This document shows, one piece after another, positions 26,523 to 35,480 of a DNA stretch of 64,000 nt. The notes under the pieces were generated by a model. The model saw only the letters and a list, made by a program, of their open reading frames with translations. It ran no database searches and was not told the origin of the DNA. Source of the stretch: Paraburkholderia sp. D15 (GTDB taxonomy: Bacteria > Pseudomonadota > Gammaproteobacteria > Burkholderiales > Burkholderiaceae); the NCBI RefSeq assembly GCF_029910215.1, contig NZ_CP110396.1, positions 2,790,001 to 2,854,000 of the forward strand. Reading direction: 5' to 3'. Each line of letters opens with the position of its first letter. Within the stretch, counting starts at the first letter, position 1. Position numbers and translations under genes: made by a program.

Positions 26523-28133
26523 ATGAACCAGTCGAGCCCGCCCGTGGATCTGCCGTATGGCCTGCAATGGTCGGAAGGGCTATTGCTGTCGCCGCAGCAT
26601 CTTCAGCAGAACGACCGCTTCTGGCACGCGCAGTTGCGCTATCTGGTCGGCCGCGCGAATCCGGATTTCGTCGGCGTGCGTCATCTCGAACTCGACGAGG
26701 GTCTGCTCGGCAAGGGGCGCATCGCGGTGCGCGCGCTCGAATGCGTGCTCGACGACGGCACGCCGATCGTGCTCGACAAGACGCGCGACCCTGCGCTCGA
26801 ACTCGACGTCAGCGCGAGCCTGACGGCCTCGGGCGACCGCGCGCGCGTCGCGCTGGTGCTGCCGTTGCGCGGCGATGCCGCGGCCGCCTCGGGCAGCATG
26901 AACCGGCGCTACCAATCGGTGCCGGGCGTCGCCGCCGTCGATGAAAATACCGGCCGCGTGCCGGTGCTGGTGCCGCGCCTGAAACCGGTCGCGCGTCTCG
27001 AAACCGGCTGGACGCGCGGCACCAATCTGCTGGCCGGCTGCCCGCTGTTCGAACTCGAACGCACGCCGCTCGGCACCTATCGCTGCACCGACTATCTGCC
27101 GCCGCTGGCCGTGCTTGGTGCCGACGATTTTCTGCGCGAGAAAAGTCTGCAACGCCGCGTCGCCGCGCTGCGCGACAGCGTGCGCATGAAGCTGCGCGAA
27201 CTGGCCCAGGTGGGCGAGGGCGCCTATCTGAACGCAGCCATCGGTGACGCGTTTCTCGCGCTGGCCGCGCGCCGTCTCGCGGCGATCCTGCCGGAACTCG
27301 ACGTGCTGGGTCTCGGCGCCGACGTCGCGCCGCGCACGCTGTATCTGGCGCTCGCGCGCGCGGCGGGCGAGGTGGCCGCGCTCGATCCGCTACCGGACCC
27401 GCCAGTGCTGCCGCCGTACGATCATTTCGACTGCCAGCCGGGCTTCGACACGGCGCTGGCTTTTGTCGAAAGCCGCGTGAAGGCGCTGCGTCCGAGCTTC
27501 GAGCGCTTGCCGTTCCATCGCGACCAGCGCGGCGAGTTCTCGTTGCGCCTGCCGCTCGATGCCGGCGACCGTCTGCTGATCGAAGTGGTGCCGTCGGCCG
27601 CGCAGACTCGCGCCGATCTGGAACGCTGGCTGGAGAGCTGCACGATCAGCCATCCGCAGTGGCTCGACGCGCTCGACAGCCGGCGCATGCCGGGTGCGCC
27701 GGTGCAGGCGTCCGACACGCGCCGCAAGGGTTTGAATCCGGCCGGCCTGTACTACGAGATCCGCAATGCCGCGTTCGATTTCGATAACGTGATGCGCGAC
27801 GTGTTCACGGCCGGCGACATGCTGACGATTCGCGGCGGCGGCCGTTACGCGGCCTCGCACGCGCCGGGCGGGATCGTGCTGTATCGCGAGCCGGGCGGCG
27901 CGCAGGCGGGTCACGACGCACGCCACGGTCACGATGGGCGCCATGACACGCATGGCGATGCGGCGCGGCGCATGGCGCGGCAGTTGGGGGCGCAGCAGGG
28001 CGCGCAGGCGCTGCAGGCTAACTCGCAGTCGAACCTGCAGCCCAACCCGCCGCAGACCCAGCCGCCGGCGCAGCAAGCGGCGCCACCGTATGCGCCGGGC
28101 AATGGCGAGGACGCGGGGCATGCACACATCTGA
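26523..28133 (+). CDS. tssK: TssK, T6SS baseplate-to-membrane adaptor, with His/Gln-rich tail
   Basis: TssK (VasE/ImpJ) links the baseplate to TssL/TssM. Residues 1 to about 455 cover the usual length and motifs: GLQWSEGLLLSPQHLQQNDR near the start, PLFELERTPLGTYRCTDYLPP, LAALDPLPD-like spacing before PPYDHFDCQPGFDTALAF. Residues about 459-536 form an added tail rich in His (AGHDARHGHDGRHDTHGDA) and then Gln, Pro and Asn. This tail is not part of the family fold and could bind metal or be disordered. ATG codons occur at 26520 and 26523; the second has better spacing to GAGG. It overlaps tssL by 14 bases. Confidence 0.92.
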   Translation: MNQSSPPVDLPYGLQWSEGLLLSPQHLQQNDRFWHAQLRYLVGRANPDFVGVRHLELDEGLLGKGRIAVRALECVLDDGTPIVLDKTRDPALELDVSASLTASGDRARVALVLPLRGDAAAASGSMNRRYQSVPGVAAVDENTGRVPVLVPRLKPVARLETGWTRGTNLLAGCPLFELERTPLGTYRCTDYLPPLAVLGADDFLREKSLQRRVAALRDSVRMKLRELAQVGEGAYLNAAIGDAFLALAARRLAAILPELDVLGLGADVAPRTLYLALARAAGEVAALDPLPDPPVLPPYDHFDCQPGFDTALAFVESRVKALRPSFERLPFHRDQRGEFSLRLPLDAGDRLLIEVVPSAAQTRADLERWLESCTISHPQWLDALDSRRMPGAPVQASDTRRKGLNPAGLYYEIRNAAFDFDNVMRDVFTAGDMLTIRGGGRYAASHAPGGIVLYREPGGAQAGHDARHGHDGRHDTHGDAARRMARQLGAQQGAQALQANSQSNLQPNPPQTQPPAQQAAPPYAPGNGEDAGHAHI

Positions 28134-29058
28134 GCGCGAAGCGCTACGCACACGGCTGCCGCTCTACACCTACTTCTGCGATTTCTACGGGCAGCTGGTG
28201 GACATCAAGCGGGGGCTGGCGGCGTTGCCGGCGGGGCATCCGGCGCCGGTCGAGCTGACGGCGGCGGCGGTCCACGCACGTCTGGTCGAAAGTCTGCGCG
28301 AGCAGTACAGCAGCGTGCAGCGCGATTGCACGCCGGATCAGTTGCAAATCTATCGCGACGCGCAGTACGCGATGGCCGCGCTCGCCGACGAGCAGTTGCT
28401 GCTCGAAGTGCGCTGGGCCGGCTGCGGCGAATGGCTCGACCTGATGCTCGAAACCGCGCTGTTCGACACGCGTCATGCGGGGGTGCGCTTCTATCGCCTG
28501 ATCGACAGCCTGCTCGCGGTGGCGCAGCCGAGCCAGGCGCATGCGGAACTCGGACTGGTGCTGCTCGGTGCGCTCGAAGTGGGATTTCGCGGCGCGCTGC
28601 GCGGCGACAGCGAGGCGCCCGCGCTGGCCGCGCGTCGTGCCGATCTGGTCAAGTTCGTCACCGATGTGCGCGGCGACGACGCGGGTGGCCATGCATTCGA
28701 GCAGGCCTACGAACATACGATCGGTCCGCGCGAACCGGAGCCGGCGAGTTGCCGGCTCGCGCCGCTGTCGCCGTGGTTCAACGCGGCGCGCCTCGCGCTG
28801 GTCGCGTATCTGCTGGTGTCGGCGGCGATCTGGTTCATCGTGATGTTTCCCTTCGAGCGGCTGGTCGCCAACGATCCGGCCGCGCAGCGCGTGCGCGCGG
28901 AACAGAAGCTCGGCAATGCGGTGGCGGCCAACGACGCCGGTACGGCAACCGGACCGACACAGACGTCGGGCGCGGTGAGCGTCGCGCCGGTGACCAGCGC
29001 CGACTCGCTGACGGTAAAACCCGCGTCTAAACCGGCGCCTCGGGGAGATGTGTTGTGA
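28120..29058 (+). CDS. tssL: TssL (DotU-like) inner-membrane protein, short form
   Basis: TssL (IcmH/DotU-like) is the cytosolic-domain partner of TssM, 312 residues. The cytosolic helical domain contains LPLYTYFCDFYGQLVDIKRG, a DAQYAMAALADEQLLLEVRW segment matching the DotU family core, and FYRLIDSLLAVA. A single transmembrane helix near residues 223-245 (LALVAYLLVSAAIWFIVMF) is followed by a short periplasmic Ala/Thr-rich tail. No OmpA-type peptidoglycan-binding domain is present. The SPOR-domain protein encoded at 35481-36065 could supply wall binding. It starts 14 bases inside tssK and overlaps tssM. Confidence 0.9.
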   Translation: MHTSEREALRTRLPLYTYFCDFYGQLVDIKRGLAALPAGHPAPVELTAAAVHARLVESLREQYSSVQRDCTPDQLQIYRDAQYAMAALADEQLLLEVRWAGCGEWLDLMLETALFDTRHAGVRFYRLIDSLLAVAQPSQAHAELGLVLLGALEVGFRGALRGDSEAPALAARRADLVKFVTDVRGDDAGGHAFEQAYEHTIGPREPEPASCRLAPLSPWFNAARLALVAYLLVSAAIWFIVMFPFERLVANDPAAQRVRAEQKLGNAVAANDAGTATGPTQTSGAVSVAPVTSADSLTVKPASKPAPRGDVL

Positions 29059-32000
29059 GCGCGGTATTCGACATTCTGCTGGTGACCGGTCTCATCCTCG
29101 GCGTGATTGCCGGGCTGCTGATCTGGCGTGCGCGCAGCGCGCCGCGCACGGCCGCCGCCGCGGCTTCGGGCGCTGACGACAGCGTCGCGCCGGGCTGGAT
29201 CACCAGCACGCTGGCCGCGATCGACTACGCGCGCACGCGCCGCGAGTGGCGCTATCGCCTGCCGTGGATTCTGCTGCTCGGCGAACGCGATGCCGGCAAG
29301 ACCAGTTTCGCGCGCTCGGCGGCGGTGCGGCTCGCGCAGTCGAATCCGGACCGGCGCTATGCGTCGTTGCGCATTCCGGACAGCGTGACCACGGTGATGA
29401 ATCGCGGCGTGCTGATCGACATCGACGGTGGCGTGTCGTCGCAGAGCGCGAGCGGGCCGGCGAATGCGGCTGCGGCGGTTTCGGCATCGGCATCGGCAAG
29501 CGCGCCGGCTAGCGCGCCGGCTAGCGCATCGCCGAACGTCGCCCCAAGCGCTTCCACAACGTCACCCGCTTCTTCCACCACGACGGCCCGCGACAAAAAA
29601 TCCCGCTCGCGTTGGGAGACGCTGCTCAGAACGCTCGTCGATCTGCGGCCCGAGCGTCCGGTGGACGGCATCGTGCTGACGGTGTCGGCGCGCAGTCTGC
29701 TGAATGCGAGCCCGGACCTGCTCGACCGTCTCGCCGCCGACGCCTATCGCCAGCTCTGCGACGTGCAGGACGCGTTCCGTTTCGTGCAGCCCGTCAGCGT
29801 GGTGGTCACGCAGTGCGACCGCATCGACGGATTCGCGCCGTTCTGGCGCGCGCAACCCGACACGCTGCGTCAGCAGATGTTCGGCTGGTCGGCGCCGGTC
29901 ACCGCCAGCAACGACACGCCGCAGGACTGGTGCCGCGAGGCGCTGCGCGTGGTGATCGAACAATTGCGCGCGTTGCAGATTGCCGGCGCGTCGACTGGCC
30001 AGGCCGCCGCGAGCGAAGCCGATCGCGACGGCACGCTGCTGTTTCCCGCGCATCTGCAACAACTGCGCGCGCCGCTCGCGCAATGGCTCGCGGGCGCATT
30101 CCGCGCGACGCTCGACCGCCCCGGCCATCTGTGCCGCGGCATCTATTTCACCGGCGATCTCGGCGGCGGCAGCGTCGGCGCGAGCGAGACCGTGAGCTTC
30201 GTGACCGGCCTGCTCGACGACAAGGTGTTCGCCGAACGCGGCAACGCGCGCGTGGTGCGCGCGTCGGCGTGGTCGCGCAACCGCTATCTGCGCGGCTTCC
30301 AGGTCGCCGCGCTGGGTGTCGCGGCGGCCCTCGCGATCGCGCTGGGGTTCGCGGGCGCGCGGCTGTACCGCACCGTCGATCAGCTCGACCGCGCGCTGGT
30401 TCAGTTGCAGACCGTGCAGCCGTACAGCGGCGGCGTCTGTCCGAGCGCGAGTGAAATCTCCACGCTGCTGATGTCCGTGCACGAACTCAATACCCGTTCG
30501 TTCGATCTCGCCAATCCGTGGTCGTGGCCGTGGTTCTGGCATCCGCTGCGCGACGGCGCCGCGCAGGTGGTGGCCGGGCGCGTGTTCGCCAACGTGGTGT
30601 TGCCGGGGCTCGGTTGCCAGCTGGCGGTGCGCGCGAAAAACCTGAGCATGAGCGGCGCGCAGGCGCCGCGCATCACCGGCGATTTGGGCGAGGATGCCCG
30701 CGAGGCGCGCCGCCGTCTGAACCGCCAGTTGCGCGACGTCACCGATCTCGAAGCCGGCCTCGGCACCTTCTACAAGATCGCCGAGCCGTTCGCGGGCGGC
30801 GCCAGCGAACAGGACCTGATGCGTTTCGCGCGGCTCGTCAATTTCGCGTACGGCCTGCCGCTGTCGCTCGTCACGCAGGACGGCGACGGCGGTTTGCTGG
30901 CCACCTCGCTGAGTTCGGCGTCGACCGATTACCGGCCGGATCTGCCCGACAATCTCGCCGCCGGTTATCGCGATCAGCTCGCGCAGATGGAAACGCATCT
31001 GCGCAATGCGCTGGTCACGCAGGCCGGCTCCGGCGAGCAACTGCTGATCGATCTGCAATCCGGCCATGGCGACCCCGCCGGGCAGACCCGTCAACTGGTC
31101 GGCTGGCTGTCGTGGACGCGTGACAACTGGCTCGGCGCGGTCGGGCAGGAAGCGCAGCGCAATCTGTGCGGGCAGATCCGCACGGATTTGCGGCAGCAGA
31201 TCCGGCAATTGATGCTGGTCGATGCGTCGTCGGGACAGCATGCGGCCGGCGCGGCGAATGCGTCGGCGTCGTCGAGTGCATCGGGTGCATCGGGCGCGTC
31301 GGGCGCTTCGGGTACGGCGATCGCGCAGATCGAGCGCGCCGCTTACGCTTCGCCCTATGGCGCCCTGCTGGAGACCACCGCGAACACGTTCTCCGCGACG
31401 GAATGCGACGACGAGGTCTATCAGAAGCTGGACGCGCTGTCGGTGCCGCCGTACAACCCGCTGATCGTTCGCGAGCAGGGTCAGCGGGTGTTCAATGCGT
31501 CGTTCAGACAGGAGTTCGCCGGTCTCGCCGCGTTGTCGCAACTGCATTTCATGCAGGTGACGAAGCGGCGCGTGGCGTTCGCGTGCTCGATCAACGGGGC
31601 GGGTCCGACCGGCGCGCGTAGCTGGAATGCGAATGCGCTCGGCGACGCCACCACCTACATCGACGAATACCGGCGCTTCGCGCAGCAGTTCGCGTTCGCG
31701 CCGGGCAAGGCGTCGTCGCCGGGCGGCACGAGCGCGGCGGGACCGCGTCCGCTATATGTCCAGATCGCCGCCGTGCAACTCGAAAACGCGCTGAACGATT
31801 CGCTCGTCGAAGCGCAGGCGCCGCCGCCGCCTGGTCCGGATGTGTGGCCGGCCGCGACGTCGTCGAACGCATTGAGCGCGGTGCCGTTCGACGAGCAGGC
31901 GCTCGCGCAGACGAGCCGCGATCTGTCGCGCACGCTCGGGCCGTTGATTCAGGTGGAACGCGCGTACAGCGAGTTCGGTTTCAGCAAGGGCTTCAGCGCG

Positions 32001-33539
32001 CTGTCGGGCTGCCTGCAGCAGTACGCGGCGAACCAGTTGTCGACGGTCGGCAGTCTCGCGGTGCAGAGTCAGCTGTATCAGCCGCAGACCGATACGACCG
32101 GCAGCGAGTTTTTCGAACTCGGCACGGTGCCCGTCACGCGCGATTACCTCGCGCGCCAGGTCGCGCGCTCGCAGGTGCTGGCCGCATACGCCGCGCCGTT
32201 CGCGGCGCTCGCGCAGAACTCCGGCAATGCGCCCGCCAACAGCCCGAACGTGCAGACGGCCTCGTACTGGAGCAATTCGATTGCCGAGGTGAACCGCTAT
32301 GTGCCGTCGAACGATCCGGCGAGTCAGATGGGGCAACTGGCGTCGCTGTTCGTCGATCGTCTGAACGGCATGACCGCGCAGAACTGCGGCTCGCGTCTGC
32401 AGGACGCCGCCGCCGCGCCCGCCACCGACGACGGCGCGAACGATCTGTTCGCGGCGCGCCGCCGCGATCTCGTGAAGGTCGCGCAGTCGCTCTGTCAGGG
32501 CAGCGATTCGGTTGCGTTCCAGAATCTGTTTGCGCTGTTCGATGCGACGCTCGGCGGCCGCTATCCGTTCGGGCTCGCGGGCGCGCCGGAAGCGTCGCCG
32601 GTCGCGGTGCGCGATTTCTTCTCGGTGTACGCGCAGCAGAGCGCGGCGTTGCGCGCGCAACTGAGCCGTCTGCCGAAGGCGCAGCGCAATGCCGCGAGCG
32701 CCTTTCTCGATCAGCTCGACGACGACCAGAAGTTCTTCGCGCAGACAGTGCGCGCCGACGGCAGCCTCGCGGTGCATCTGAACGTCGGCTTCAACGTGCG
32801 GCAGGGCGCGGAGCGCGGCGCGGATCAACTGGTCGGCTGGATGCTGAGTTCCGCGAACCAGTCGGCGGTTTATCCGAATGGGCAGAGCGGGCTCGACTGG
32901 GTCGCCGGGCAACCGCTCGCGCTGGATCTGACGTGGGCCGAACTGTCGCGCTGGGCGCCGTACGCGAATCCCGCCGTGCCGGATTCGCCCGATGTCGAAG
33001 GCCGCACCGCCACCTTCGGCACGGGCGGCACGTGGGCGTTGTTGCGGCTCGTGCAGCAGCACGCGATCGACCGGGGTGCGACCGCCGCCGACGGCATCAC
33101 GCTGCGCTTTAATGTGCCGGTCGCGAGCGCGGCGAGCGTGGCGGCCTCCACGTCGGCGATGGCGGCGGCCGCTGCGTCGGGTGCCGCGAGCGGGGCCGGT
33201 GCCAACAATGCCGCGAACGCCGGTGCGAACAGCGGCGCGTCATCCCGTCCCGCGCCGCCGCTGACGTCGGCGAGTACCGCGCAGTTGCTGGTCAATCTGC
33301 AATTGCAAGGCGTCGATCCCACCAGTCACGCCGCCACGCCGCTGAAGCTTCCGGCCTTCCCGACCGGCTCGCCGTCGATGCCGGCGGCGAGCGGGCAGAG
33401 CGTTTCGTCGCGCAGCCTGCGCGGCACCGCGCTGAGCGCGCAGATTCCGACCATTCCCTCGCTACCGCCGCTGCCGCCGGGCCTCGATGGCCCCGCGCCG
33501 GTCGCGAACACCGCTGCCGCTTCGGCGGGCAGCCACTGA
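29055..33539 (+). CDS. tssM: TssM (IcmF-like) inner-membrane scaffold, enlarged
   Basis: TssM (IcmF) spans the inner membrane and reaches TssJ. The 1494-residue length exceeds the usual 1100-1300. One N-terminal membrane helix (about 4-24) precedes a Walker A-like P-loop GERDAGKTS near residue 75. An Ala/Ser/Pro insert covers about 136-182. The second membrane helix is near 413-437 (VAALGVAAALAIALGFAGARL). The periplasmic part carries the IcmF-related region and C-terminal beta-domain. Low-complexity Ala/Ser/Gly/Asn inserts also occur near 736-755 and 1358-1402, and the end is Pro-rich. The start is a GTG whose last two bases overlap the tssL stop. Only two membrane helices are obvious, whereas many TssM proteins have three. 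Confidence 0.9.
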   Translation: MSAVFDILLVTGLILGVIAGLLIWRARSAPRTAAAAASGADDSVAPGWITSTLAAIDYARTRREWRYRLPWILLLGERDAGKTSFARSAAVRLAQSNPDRRYASLRIPDSVTTVMNRGVLIDIDGGVSSQSASGPANAAAAVSASASASAPASAPASASPNVAPSASTTSPASSTTTARDKKSRSRWETLLRTLVDLRPERPVDGIVLTVSARSLLNASPDLLDRLAADAYRQLCDVQDAFRFVQPVSVVVTQCDRIDGFAPFWRAQPDTLRQQMFGWSAPVTASNDTPQDWCREALRVVIEQLRALQIAGASTGQAAASEADRDGTLLFPAHLQQLRAPLAQWLAGAFRATLDRPGHLCRGIYFTGDLGGGSVGASETVSFVTGLLDDKVFAERGNARVVRASAWSRNRYLRGFQVAALGVAAALAIALGFAGARLYRTVDQLDRALVQLQTVQPYSGGVCPSASEISTLLMSVHELNTRSFDLANPWSWPWFWHPLRDGAAQVVAGRVFANVVLPGLGCQLAVRAKNLSMSGAQAPRITGDLGEDAREARRRLNRQLRDVTDLEAGLGTFYKIAEPFAGGASEQDLMRFARLVNFAYGLPLSLVTQDGDGGLLATSLSSASTDYRPDLPDNLAAGYRDQLAQMETHLRNALVTQAGSGEQLLIDLQSGHGDPAGQTRQLVGWLSWTRDNWLGAVGQEAQRNLCGQIRTDLRQQIRQLMLVDASSGQHAAGAANASASSSASGASGASGASGTAIAQIERAAYASPYGALLETTANTFSATECDDEVYQKLDALSVPPYNPLIVREQGQRVFNASFRQEFAGLAALSQLHFMQVTKRRVAFACSINGAGPTGARSWNANALGDATTYIDEYRRFAQQFAFAPGKASSPGGTSAAGPRPLYVQIAAVQLENALNDSLVEAQAPPPPGPDVWPAATSSNALSAVPFDEQALAQTSRDLSRTLGPLIQVERAYSEFGFSKGFSALSGCLQQYAANQLSTVGSLAVQSQLYQPQTDTTGSEFFELGTVPVTRDYLARQVARSQVLAAYAAPFAALAQNSGNAPANSPNVQTASYWSNSIAEVNRYVPSNDPASQMGQLASLFVDRLNGMTAQNCGSRLQDAAAAPATDDGANDLFAARRRDLVKVAQSLCQGSDSVAFQNLFALFDATLGGRYPFGLAGAPEASPVAVRDFFSVYAQQSAALRAQLSRLPKAQRNAASAFLDQLDDDQKFFAQTVRADGSLAVHLNVGFNVRQGAERGADQLVGWMLSSANQSAVYPNGQSGLDWVAGQPLALDLTWAELSRWAPYANPAVPDSPDVEGRTATFGTGGTWALLRLVQQHAIDRGATAADGITLRFNVPVASAASVAASTSAMAAAAASGAASGAGANNAANAGANSGASSRPAPPLTSASTAQLLVNLQLQGVDPTSHAATPLKLPAFPTGSPSMPAASGQSVSSRSLRGTALSAQIPTIPSLPPLPPGLDGPAPVANTAAASAGSH

Positions 33540-33551
33540 CAGGAGTTAGAC

Positions 33552-35000
33552 ATGGAGCATCCGCTCGCTTATGCCAACGCGTTTCTGGCCGCGCATTACG
33601 GCATGGATTGCGCGACGCTGCTCGCCCCGATCGATGTTGCCCAGCCCCAAGGCGCGACGCTGCGCGGCACGCCGGTGTGGAACGCGATCCGCCGTGCGCG
33701 CGAGTCCGACGACGCGTCGTTGCCGCTCGGCGCGTGGGTGCGTCAGCTGAAGCGCGCGAACTGGGGCGAGGTCGCGCGCGCGTCGCTCGATGCACTCGCG
33801 TATCGCAGCAAGGACCTGCACCTGGCCGTGTGGCTGTGCGAGGCGCTGTTGCAGGAGCGAGGCTTCGCGGGACTCGCGGCGGGCGTCGCGGTCGTCGATG
33901 CGCTGTGCGAGCGCTACTGGGACGTGCTGTATCCGGGCAGTCCGGACGGCGACTACGAGCATCGGGCGAATCTGGTTCGCTGGCTCAACGAGAAGCTGAT
34001 CGCGCCGGCGCGGCTGGTGCCGTTGACCGCAGCGTATGGCGCCGACGCATCGACGCAGCCTGGCGGCGTGGGGTTGCAGCAGAGCGGCACGTCCGACAGC
34101 GAGCGCGCTTACACATGGGCCGACTGCGAGCAACTGCGGCGCCAGCAGCAGGCGTCGTCGCAAACGCGCGGGGGCGACGAGGGCGGCCTCGATGCCGCCG
34201 GTTTCGACAAGGCGATGGCGGCGACCTCGGACGAGTTGCTGAGCGGCCAGCATATTGCGCTGAGCCAGGCGCTCGCGGCATTGGCCAAACTCGGCGCGAC
34301 GCTCGATCAATGTTTCGACGACGATGCGCCGGGACTCGGCGCGCTGCGTGGGGTGCTCGAACAGATTCACGCGTTCATCAGCGCGCAGCTGGTGCAGCGT
34401 GGTTTGCCGTTCGGCGTGACCGCGCGCGCGGCGAGCGCGGCCGGCGTGGGGGCGGGGTCGGCGCCGCTGCCCGCTGCGGCGTCGTATGCGGAGACTGGCG
34501 TCGTGCCGTTGACGGAGACGATTTCCGTGTCGGTGTCGATGGCGGCGCCCATGCAGGGACAGGCGGGTGAGGGCGGGTACGTGGAGTCGAACGGCGCTTC
34601 CGTGGCGGATGTGGGTGATGCCGCCACGGCGGCTCATCATGCGCCGGCTCATGCGTCGGCTCACACGCCAGATGACTCGTCTAGTCACGCTAACGAAAAC
34701 CCGCACGAGCCCACATCCGCGCCGCCCATCGACGCGAACGCGAGCGCCGAAGCCCACTCGCTCGCCAACCCGATCAACGCGCGCCGACACGCGTACACGC
34801 AACTGGCGGTGGCCGCCGCCACGCTTGCCGAGCTCGAACCGCACAGCCCGGTGCCGTATCTGATTCAGAAGGCGATCGAATGGGGTTCGCTCAACACCGC
34901 GCAACTCTACGACGAGCTGTTCATCCAGGGACGTGGCCAGTTGAACGTGTTCGAACTGCTCGGCATCGGCATGCAGCAACCCACGGAGAACGAAGCATGA
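33552..35000 (+). CDS. tssA: TssA, T6SS baseplate/tail cap protein
   Basis: TssA-family protein of 482 residues. The ImpA N-terminal domain is at about 8-125 (GTPVWNAIRRARESDDAS, SLDALAYRSKDLHLAVWLCE and VDALCERYWDVLYPGSPDG, a strong family motif). A long linker includes a His/Ala/Ser-rich patch near 359-385. The C-terminal domain from about 415 (HAYTQLAVAAATLAELEPHS then LIQKAIEWGSLNTAQLYDEL) matches the long-type TssA end. AGGAGTTAG precedes the ATG at good distance. Its stop overlaps the next mini-ORF by four bases. Confidence 0.88.
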   Translation: MEHPLAYANAFLAAHYGMDCATLLAPIDVAQPQGATLRGTPVWNAIRRARESDDASLPLGAWVRQLKRANWGEVARASLDALAYRSKDLHLAVWLCEALLQERGFAGLAAGVAVVDALCERYWDVLYPGSPDGDYEHRANLVRWLNEKLIAPARLVPLTAAYGADASTQPGGVGLQQSGTSDSERAYTWADCEQLRRQQQASSQTRGGDEGGLDAAGFDKAMAATSDELLSGQHIALSQALAALAKLGATLDQCFDDDAPGLGALRGVLEQIHAFISAQLVQRGLPFGVTARAASAAGVGAGSAPLPAAASYAETGVVPLTETISVSVSMAAPMQGQAGEGGYVESNGASVADVGDAATAAHHAPAHASAHTPDDSSSHANENPHEPTSAPPIDANASAEAHSLANPINARRHAYTQLAVAAATLAELEPHSPVPYLIQKAIEWGSLNTAQLYDELFIQGRGQLNVFELLGIGMQQPTENEA

Positions 35001-35047
35001 AGATCATTCAAAAGGCACGGCTCGCGCGATTCGCCAGGAGCCTTTGA
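34997..35047 (+). CDS. 16-residue bridging ORF between tssA and the DUF6150 gene
   Basis: An ATG overlapping the tssA stop (ATGA) opens a 16-codon frame, MKIIQKARLARFARSL, basic and amphipathic. Its stop overlaps the following ATG (TGATG). The peptide may have no function itself, but the layout would carry ribosomes from tssA to the next gene. The ribosome-binding site of that gene (CCAGGAG) lies inside this ORF. Confidence 0.35.
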   Translation: MKIIQKARLARFARSL

Positions 35048-35340
35048 TGGCACGCATCTTTGAGGCCAGGTCGCTGGGCGTGGCCGATGTGCGTGTGGCG
35101 ATCGTCGCAGATCGCGGGCGGGCGGATCTGCTGGTGTGTCGCGTCAACAGCTACGGGCTCGCGGTCGGCGATGCACTGTGGTGTATCACGCCGGACCGGG
35201 GGAACGCTACCTCGGTCGCGTTTTGTAGCGAAGGCATGGCACAGCTGAAGGTGTGCTTCGTGCAAACGCGCGGCGAAGCGGGATGGGTGCATGACCGGCC
35301 GCATCCGTGGCGCGGGCGGCTCGGACGGCAAGGTAGGTGA
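35047..35340 (+). CDS. DUF6150-family protein
   Basis: A 97-residue protein matching DUF6150 by the pattern MARIFEARSLGVADVRVA, GRADLLVCRVNSYGLAVGDA and a C-terminal GMAQLKVCFVQTRGEAGW. The family occurs in many Proteobacteria, and its biochemical role is not known. It has several Cys and Trp residues and no signal peptide. AGGAG lies six bases before the ATG; a TTG one codon earlier is less likely. It is the last gene of the T6SS operon, so it may support secretion, but no evidence ties it directly. Confidence 0.75.
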   Translation: MARIFEARSLGVADVRVAIVADRGRADLLVCRVNSYGLAVGDALWCITPDRGNATSVAFCSEGMAQLKVCFVQTRGEAGWVHDRPHPWRGRLGRQGR

Positions 35341-35424
35341 AGCGGGGGACGCGGTGGCAGCAGTGGACGCGGGAGCAGTGACTGTGGTGGATGAAGCGGG
35401 TGCGGTGAGTGAAGGGTGCGGTGA

Positions 35425-35451
35425 GTGAAGCGGGTGAAGCGGGTGAAGCGG
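35425..35451 (+). repeat. three perfect 9-bp tandem repeats
   Basis: GTGAAGCGG occurs three times in a row just before the convergent end of the SPOR gene. Related GTGAAGCGG copies also occur upstream, at the end of the DUF6150 gene. It is non-coding. Confidence 0.75.
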
Positions 35452-35480
35452 CCGAATGACTCAGGCGCACGCTTTATCGT

